Assembly: GCA_026985625.1 (NCBI GenBank) | Contig: JALSQC010000221.1 | Coordinates: 1 to 10,615, forward strand | Source of the DNA: Bacteroidales bacterium | GTDB taxonomy: Bacteria; Bacteroidota; Bacteroidia; Bacteroidales; JAFGXI01 | Length of the DNA stretch: 10,615 bases | Direction: 5' to 3' | Shown: positions 6,184 through 10,615 of the stretch, in pieces | Numbering within the stretch: the first letter of the stretch is position 1 | Layout: every line of letters starts with the position of its first letter | Made by a program: the position numbers and the translations under genes | The notes under the pieces: model-generated | The model's database searches: none | What the model saw: the letters and a program-made list of their open reading frames with translations, nothing else | Told to the model about the DNA's origin: nothing

Positions 6184-6930
6184 ATGCTTGATAATAAAAA
6201 AATAATAGTTGTTTTACCGGCATATAACGCCGAACAAACCTTAGAACAAACTTACAAAGAAATTCCTTTTGATTTAGTTGACGATGTAATACTTGTTGAC
6301 GATGCAAGTAACGACAAAACAGTAGAAGTAGGAAAAAAATTAGGTATAAAAAATATTATTAAACACGAAAAAAACAAAGGCTACGGAGGTAATCAAAAAA
6401 CATGTTATAACAAAGCACTTAGTTTAGGAGCTGATATTATTGTTATGTTACACCCTGATTATCAATACACACCAAAACTAATTCCGGCAATGGTGCATAT
6501 AATCTCCGATGGTGTTTATAAAGTAGTTTTAGGTTCGCGAATTTTGGGTGGAGGTGCTTTAAAAGGGGGAATGCCATATTATAAATATTTTTTTAACCGA
6601 TTTTTAACTTTTGTGCAAAATTTATTAATAGGCGAAAAATTATCAGAATATCATACAGGATACAGAGTTTTTTCACGCGAGGTTTTAGAAACTATAAATT
6701 ACAACGAAAATTCCGACGATTTTGTTTTTGATAATCAAATGCTATCACAAATTTTATTTGCAGGCTATCAAATAGCAGAGGTAACGTGTCCCACTAAATA
6801 TTTTACCGATGCCTCGTCAATAAATTTTAAACGTAGTTTTATTTATGGAATTGGTGTTATAAAAACAAGTTTTCAACATTTTTTGCAAAAACATAAATTG
6901 GCAAAGTTTAAAATTTATAAAAATAATTAA
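6184..6930 (+). CDS. Family 2 glycosyltransferase, DPM1/polyprenyl-phosphate sugar synthase-like
   Basis: Counted from ATG 6184 the protein has 248 aa and is a GT-A fold family 2 glycosyltransferase, likely moving a sugar from a nucleotide donor to a lipid-phosphate or envelope glycan acceptor at the cytoplasmic membrane face. The N-terminal strand VVLPAYN (about 9-15), VDDAS (38-42) for nucleotide binding and KNKGYGGN (63-70) are characteristic. The metal-site position reads MLHPDYQY (88-95), H-x-D instead of D-x-D. GSRILGGG (117-124) and the acceptor-side HTGYRVFS (157-164) resemble dolichyl-phosphate mannose synthase relatives. There is no obvious membrane anchor after residue 220, unlike many polyprenyl-phosphate synthases. 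An in-frame TTG at 6139 would add 15 residues but coincides with the -33 promoter element and lies outside the conserved fold. Its stop overlaps the convergent gene by 4 bp. The substrate cannot be read from sequence. Confidence 0.9.
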   Translation: MLDNKKIIVVLPAYNAEQTLEQTYKEIPFDLVDDVILVDDASNDKTVEVGKKLGIKNIIKHEKNKGYGGNQKTCYNKALSLGADIIVMLHPDYQYTPKLIPAMVHIISDGVYKVVLGSRILGGGALKGGMPYYKYFFNRFLTFVQNLLIGEKLSEYHTGYRVFSREVLETINYNENSDDFVFDNQMLSQILFAGYQIAEVTCPTKYFTDASSINFKRSFIYGIGVIKTSFQHFLQKHKLAKFKIYKNN

Positions 6931-7448
6931 AAAAATTGTTTAGCTTCGGCTTTTAAAAAATCTATTGCGGCTTGTGTAGGAGGTGCTCCAACCTTAATAA
7001 CTGTTTGTAAAATAACTTTGCTTAATTCCATTGCATTTGCTTTTGGATCGACTTTATCGGCAGAAGCATTTATAAGTTTTACAAGATTTTCTTTTGCCGA
7101 TTTAAGAACTTCCCAAGCTTGTTTCGATATATAAATTTGTTGCGATAAATTATGCTCAAATTCTGTTCTTATAACGGCTAAACTTTCGCGTTGCAATTCG
7201 GCCGCAGTCATATTAGGTTTTTGTATGCGTAAAATTAACGAATTTGGCGATATTCGTTCTAAAAATAAAGTTAAACGTTCGTATGCTTGTAAGCGTATAG
7301 GCGTAATTAACTTTTGATTTTTTGTTCTAATCTCGAGTTTTCGTTTTTTTTCTTCGCTCTCGATAAACGATTTTAAAATAAAATATGCTGTTGCAAATAC
7401 TATTATTGCAGGAATTGTGTATTTTAACACGTCTAAAAATGCGTTCAT
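6927..7448 (-). CDS. Uncharacterised Bacteroidota membrane-anchored protein
   Basis: The 173-aa protein has a short N-terminus, one predicted TM helix (about 9-27, PAIIVFATAYFIL) and a soluble, mostly helical part. The region after the TM is highly charged (ESEEKKRKLEIRTKNQK); conserved-looking segments include ITPIRLQAYERLTLFLERI (about 48-66) and EFEHNLSQQIYIS (about 97-109). From memory this matches a Bacteroidota-restricted family of unknown function, possibly listed as DUF7935; I could not check this. The positive charge past the TM suggests a helix anchored with its C-terminal domain in the cytoplasm. It is the last gene of the purB-exporter-glycosyltransferase run, 10 bp behind the glycosyltransferase, so it is probably co-transcribed and may serve the membrane. 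No function is assigned. Confidence 0.85.
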   Translation of the reverse strand: MNAFLDVLKYTIPAIIVFATAYFILKSFIESEEKKRKLEIRTKNQKLITPIRLQAYERLTLFLERISPNSLILRIQKPNMTAAELQRESLAVIRTEFEHNLSQQIYISKQAWEVLKSAKENLVKLINASADKVDPKANAMELSKVILQTVIKVGAPPTQAAIDFLKAEAKQFF

Positions 7449-7458
7449 AATTATAATA

Positions 7459-8409
7459 TTAATTTTTTAACAATATATAATTTTTAAATTCACCAAGCGA
7501 AATTTTTCCGTTAAAAATTTTTTGTTCTATAAAAGTTGCCACTTTATATTTTGGTTTTTCGTGTTTATGCTTTACTCTTTTTTTTACTTTTCCGGAATAT
7601 TGTAAATTATTTTGCCAATTAAATTTTTTTATCCAATCGTCCATAACTTTTGGGTGGGTATCGTTAAATTCCGGAAGTTTATTTAGCGGACCATAATCAA
7701 AATCAAATTTTTTTTCTTTGTCCATTTGTTTAACAACTTTCTCGCCTTTGTGTATTGTAGCAAGAGCTTTAGTTTTGCTTTTCATTAATTCAGGTGGACG
7801 CACCCAACCATAATGATAAACTTCGGCATTTAGTTGTATAACTTTTAATTTAAACGTTCCTTCTTGTTGACGATAATCAACTCCATCGAAATTAGGAATG
7901 CGTCGAAACGATTGAGCCGACTCCCACGAATGTATATCGGGATTGTTACGTATTATACGTATTTCTTTACGATACCAACCATGCGAGTTGTGATAGTGAT
8001 AAAAATCGCCCCAAAAATGTTTATAATTAAACAAAAAACCTTCTACACGTTTATCGTCAAGATATTTTTGACATTTATTTTTTATCTCGTCAAGATATTT
8101 TTCGTGTATAACTTCGTCGGCTTGTAAATAAAACAACCAGTCGCCCGTGCAATGCGATTTTGCAATATCGGTTTGATGTGCATTCTCGGTTCCTCGCGAA
8201 TATTTATTTATATCCCAAACGGTATCTATAATTTTTATTTTAGGGTCTTTTATGCTTTCTATTTCTTTTCGGGTATTATCGTCGGCATCGCTATCGCCGA
8301 GAGCAACAATAAATTCGTCGACAATAGGTAAAATCGACATTATTGCTTGTTTTATAGGATAAAATAATTTATCGGCATTTTTTGCCATTGTAAACCCGCT
8401 GATTTTCAT
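7459..8409 (-). CDS. Glycosyltransferase, family 2-like
   Basis: The 316-aa cytoplasmic protein has a GT-A-like N-terminal half. ISGFTMAKNADKLFYPI (3-19) and DEFIVALGDSDADDNT (31-46) form the nucleotide-binding strands, and WLFYLQADEVIHE (91-103) occupies the metal-binding position with Q-A-D in place of D-x-D. The segment VYHYGWVRPPELM (197-209) recurs in related Bacteroidota glycosyltransferases. The C-terminal 100 residues are Lys-rich and less familiar. It begins 6 bp after the MsbA-like exporter stop, suggesting co-transcription and perhaps translational coupling, and a job on a lipid-linked or exported glycan. No signal peptide or TM segment is visible. Donor and acceptor are unknown; the family call is good, the role an inference from context. 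Confidence 0.85.
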   Translation of the reverse strand: MKISGFTMAKNADKLFYPIKQAIMSILPIVDEFIVALGDSDADDNTRKEIESIKDPKIKIIDTVWDINKYSRGTENAHQTDIAKSHCTGDWLFYLQADEVIHEKYLDEIKNKCQKYLDDKRVEGFLFNYKHFWGDFYHYHNSHGWYRKEIRIIRNNPDIHSWESAQSFRRIPNFDGVDYRQQEGTFKLKVIQLNAEVYHYGWVRPPELMKSKTKALATIHKGEKVVKQMDKEKKFDFDYGPLNKLPEFNDTHPKVMDDWIKKFNWQNNLQYSGKVKKRVKHKHEKPKYKVATFIEQKIFNGKISLGEFKNYILLKN

Positions 8410-8415
8410 TTATAA

Positions 8416-10236
8416 TTATTTAAACATTTGTAAATCGTAAAGTTTTTTAAAGTATCCGTTTTTTTGTAAAAGCTCGTCGTGTTTACCTTGTTCAACAATT
8501 TTGCCGTCGTGTATAACACAAATTAAGTCGGCATTTTTTATTGTAGATAAACGGTGAGCAACAACAAGCGATGTTCGGTTGGTCATTAATTTGTTAAGAG
8601 CTTTTTGAACAAGCTGTTCGCTTTCGGTATCGAGTGCCGATGTTGCTTCGTCTAAAATTAAAATAGGAGGATTTTTTAAAACAGCACGGGCAATGCTAAT
8701 GCGTTGACGTTGTCCGCCCGATAATTTATTTCCTCCATCGCCGATATTTGTATAATATCCGTTTTTTGTTGTAATAATAAAATCATGAGCATTTGCAACT
8801 TTTGCCGCATTAATAACATCTTTTTCAGGAGCATTCTCGTATCCGAAAGCTATATTATTATAAAACGAATCGTTAAACAAAATGGGTATTTGGTTTACAT
8901 TTCCCATTAATTGGCGTAAAGATTTAATTTTTAAGTCTTTAATATTTGTATTATCTATTAATATATCACCCTCGGTGCAATCGTAAAAACGGGGCAATAA
9001 ATCTACCAATGTTGTTTTTCCGGAACCCGATTGACCGACAAAAGCAATCATTTGTCCTTTTTTTATAGTTAAATTAATATTATCAAGAACTTTATCTTTG
9101 TCGTATTTAAACGATACGTTTTTATATTCTATTTTATCGATAAAATCCGGTTTTTCTTGAGCGTCGGGTTTTTCCGTAATTTTTTCCTCGGCTGATAAAA
9201 TTTGATTTATTCTTTCGGCAGATGCCAATCCTTTTTGAACGTTATAATAGGCTGTAGAAAATGATTTTGATGGAGCTATAATTAAATAAAACATTATTAA
9301 GTATCCCATAAATTCTTGCGATGTCATATTACCTTCTGACGAAAGAACAAGGTTTCCTCCGTAAATTAAAATCGACATCATAACAACTGTTCCTAAAAAC
9401 TCGCTTAACGGACTTGCAAGAAATCGGCGACGGAACATTTTTGTCATTATTCTTGTATAAAAACTATTTATACTATGAAATCGGCGTTGCACTTTTTTTT
9501 CGGCGTTAAATGCTTTTATAACCCGTATTCCTGCAAGGGTTTCGTCCATTATTGATATAAGAACACCCATTCGTTTTTGTCCTTTTAACGATGTGTTTTT
9601 TAAACTTTTCCCGATTCGTCCTATAATTAGTCCGCTTACCGGTAGTAAAATTAAAACAAAAAGAGTAAGCTGATAGCTCATCCAAAAAAGTGTTCCTAAA
9701 TAAATAATTATTGTAATAGGGTCTCTAAATAACATTTGTATCGATGATACTAACGAAACTTCTACTTCTTGAACGTCTGATGTCATTCGCGACATTATAT
9801 CGCCTTTTTTTTCGTTAGAAAAATATGAAAGAGGCAATCTTAAAACCTTATCGAAAAGCTGATTTCGTATAATTTGCGGAATACCGTTTCGTATGGGAGC
9901 CATATTATAATTTCCGAGATATAGAAATAGAACTTTAAAAAATGTCATTACAACCGATACCGAGCCTACAAATAAAAGGGCTGTGCCCGGACCGTGTTCT
10001 ATAATTATTTTACTAAGATAAAATTGAAAATATTGCATTATCGACTCGGTTGACAAATGGAATTTGTCGACATGGGTTACAAGTTCTTGGGTATTAAAAA
10101 TTATTCCGAGCAATGGTATTGCGGTTGCAACCGAAAATAAACTGAAAATTACCGATAATAAGTTAAAAAATATATTAAAAAATACATTTTTTTTAAATGG
10201 CTTTAAATAAACAAATAATGTTTTTATTTTATTCAT
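8416..10236 (-). CDS. MsbA-like ABC exporter half-transporter (TMD-NBD fusion)
   Basis: The 606-aa protein has the type I ABC exporter layout: six TM helices (about 20-46, 85-107, 172-187, 190-207, 281-298, 308-324), then an ATPase domain from about 365. The ATPase has Walker A GQSGSGKTT (401-409), Q-loop Q449, signature LSGGQ (505-509), Walker B ILILDE (525-530, catalytic E530), D-loop SALD (533-536) and switch H561, so it should be active as a homodimer in the cytoplasmic membrane. Length and layout match MsbA, the lipid A-core flippase; other half-exporters of drugs, peptides or glycolipids look alike, so the substrate is not certain. It lies between purB (16-bp gap) and a glycosyltransferase (6-bp gap). 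A glycolipid or lipopolysaccharide precursor is the likeliest cargo by context. ATG at 10236 precedes the amphipathic N-terminal elbow as expected. Confidence 0.93.
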   Translation of the reverse strand: MNKIKTLFVYLKPFKKNVFFNIFFNLLSVIFSLFSVATAIPLLGIIFNTQELVTHVDKFHLSTESIMQYFQFYLSKIIIEHGPGTALLFVGSVSVVMTFFKVLFLYLGNYNMAPIRNGIPQIIRNQLFDKVLRLPLSYFSNEKKGDIMSRMTSDVQEVEVSLVSSIQMLFRDPITIIIYLGTLFWMSYQLTLFVLILLPVSGLIIGRIGKSLKNTSLKGQKRMGVLISIMDETLAGIRVIKAFNAEKKVQRRFHSINSFYTRIMTKMFRRRFLASPLSEFLGTVVMMSILIYGGNLVLSSEGNMTSQEFMGYLIMFYLIIAPSKSFSTAYYNVQKGLASAERINQILSAEEKITEKPDAQEKPDFIDKIEYKNVSFKYDKDKVLDNINLTIKKGQMIAFVGQSGSGKTTLVDLLPRFYDCTEGDILIDNTNIKDLKIKSLRQLMGNVNQIPILFNDSFYNNIAFGYENAPEKDVINAAKVANAHDFIITTKNGYYTNIGDGGNKLSGGQRQRISIARAVLKNPPILILDEATSALDTESEQLVQKALNKLMTNRTSLVVAHRLSTIKNADLICVIHDGKIVEQGKHDELLQKNGYFKKLYDLQMFK

Positions 10237-10252
10237 CTATAATTTTTAATTT

Positions 10253-10615
10253 TTAAATTCCTGTATAATTAAACGGGGTAATTTGTTTAAGTTCTTGTTT
10301 TATTTTTTCGCTTACTTTTAAAGTATCTATAAAATTAATAATAGATTGTTCGGTAATTTTTTTATTGTTACGAGTTAATTCTTTAAGTTTTTCGTAAGGG
10401 TTTGGATAGTTTTCTCTACGTAATATTGTTTGTATTGCTTCGGCAACAACTGCCCAATTATTATTAAGTTCGTCATCGATTTTTTCTTTGTTTAATATTA
10501 ATTTATCTAATCCTTTATTTAACGATTTTAAAGCTATAATTATATGAGACAAAGGAACTCCTACGTTTCGCAAAACCGTGCTATCGGTTAAATCGCGCTG
10601 TAATCGCGATATTGG
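10253..10615 (-). CDS. purB: Adenylosuccinate lyase, C-terminal part (N-terminus outside window)
   Basis: The frame runs 120 codons from the window edge to the stop at 10253. It covers roughly the last quarter of an E. coli-type PurB (about 450 aa), which cleaves SAICAR and adenylosuccinate in purine synthesis. The first visible residues, SRLQRDLTDSTVLRNVGVP, match the conserved helix of this subfamily that follows the catalytic flexible loop, and ELNNNWAVVAEAIQT and NPYEKLKELTR further on are near-identical to the E. coli C-terminal domain. TTG at 10573-10571 would open a shorter frame, but it lies inside this conserved stretch (T-V-L-R-N), so it is an internal Leu codon. The gene heads the minus-strand run; its start and promoter lie beyond the right edge. 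Confidence 0.95.
   Translation of the reverse strand, partial: PISRLQRDLTDSTVLRNVGVPLSHIIIALKSLNKGLDKLILNKEKIDDELNNNWAVVAEAIQTILRRENYPNPYEKLKELTRNNKKITEQSIINFIDTLKVSEKIKQELKQITPFNYTGI

Noticed and set aside
6942..6954. AGC-TTCG-GCT hairpin followed by TTTT just past the plus-strand glycosyltransferase stop, as a terminator
   Set aside because: The stem has only 3 bp and the bases lie inside the minus-strand coding sequence; the stable C(UUCG)G loop is suggestive but not enough.
7864..8127. Plus-strand open frame of 87 codons opposite the second glycosyltransferase
   Set aside because: It is antisense to conserved glycosyltransferase sequence, has no promoter box and its hydrophobic composition follows from the opposite strand.
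1..10615. Mobile element, CRISPR array, tRNA/rRNA, toxin-antitoxin or defence island
   Set aside because: I saw no transposase, integrase, regularly spaced repeats, tRNA-like cloverleaf or defence-type genes. The coding sequences are housekeeping or envelope genes with uniform AT-rich composition.

Overview
The window is strongly AT-rich and looks like a chromosomal segment of a Bacteroidota bacterium, probably Bacteroidales or a related anaerobic lineage. The protein set fits this: an E. coli-type PurB, an MsbA-like exporter and a small membrane protein of a type I know only from this phylum. Clear Shine-Dalgarno sequences are absent, starts follow A/T-rich leaders, and several genes are preceded by the Bacteroidota promoter pattern TTG-N19/20-TAnnTTTG. 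The assignment is an inference from these signals; no rRNA or other phylogenetic marker is present.

Left part (1-3226, all minus strand): the N-terminal 158 codons of a ferredoxin-like protein with a DUF1858-like region, with its own promoter; a 225-bp intergenic region with two hairpins behind typA and several inverted repeats ahead of the ferredoxin gene; typA/bipA, a ribosome-associated GTPase; and aroK, shikimate kinase. Centre (3239-6930, plus strand): uvrA, which starts at TTG behind a textbook promoter and lies divergent to aroK, then a family 2 glycosyltransferase with its own promoter. Right part (6927-10615, minus strand): a tightly packed run read right to left as purB (3' end only), an MsbA-like ABC exporter, a second glycosyltransferase and a small one-TM protein, with gaps of only 16, 6 and 10 bp. 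This is most likely one transcript with its promoter outside the window. It ends tail-to-tail with the plus-strand glycosyltransferase, the two stop codons sharing one TTAA.

The genes are mostly housekeeping: translation under stress (TypA), aromatic amino-acid synthesis (AroK), nucleotide excision repair (UvrA), purine synthesis (PurB) and probable envelope assembly (exporter and two glycosyltransferases). I see no transposase, integrase, CRISPR array, tRNA, rRNA, toxin-antitoxin pair or recognisable defence system. There is no convincing evidence here for a new multi-gene system. The points most worth a second look are the symmetric DNA elements upstream of the ferredoxin gene, the purB-exporter-glycosyltransferase-small membrane protein operon, a codon-junction bias against T|GA, and a missing zinc-ligand cysteine in UvrA.
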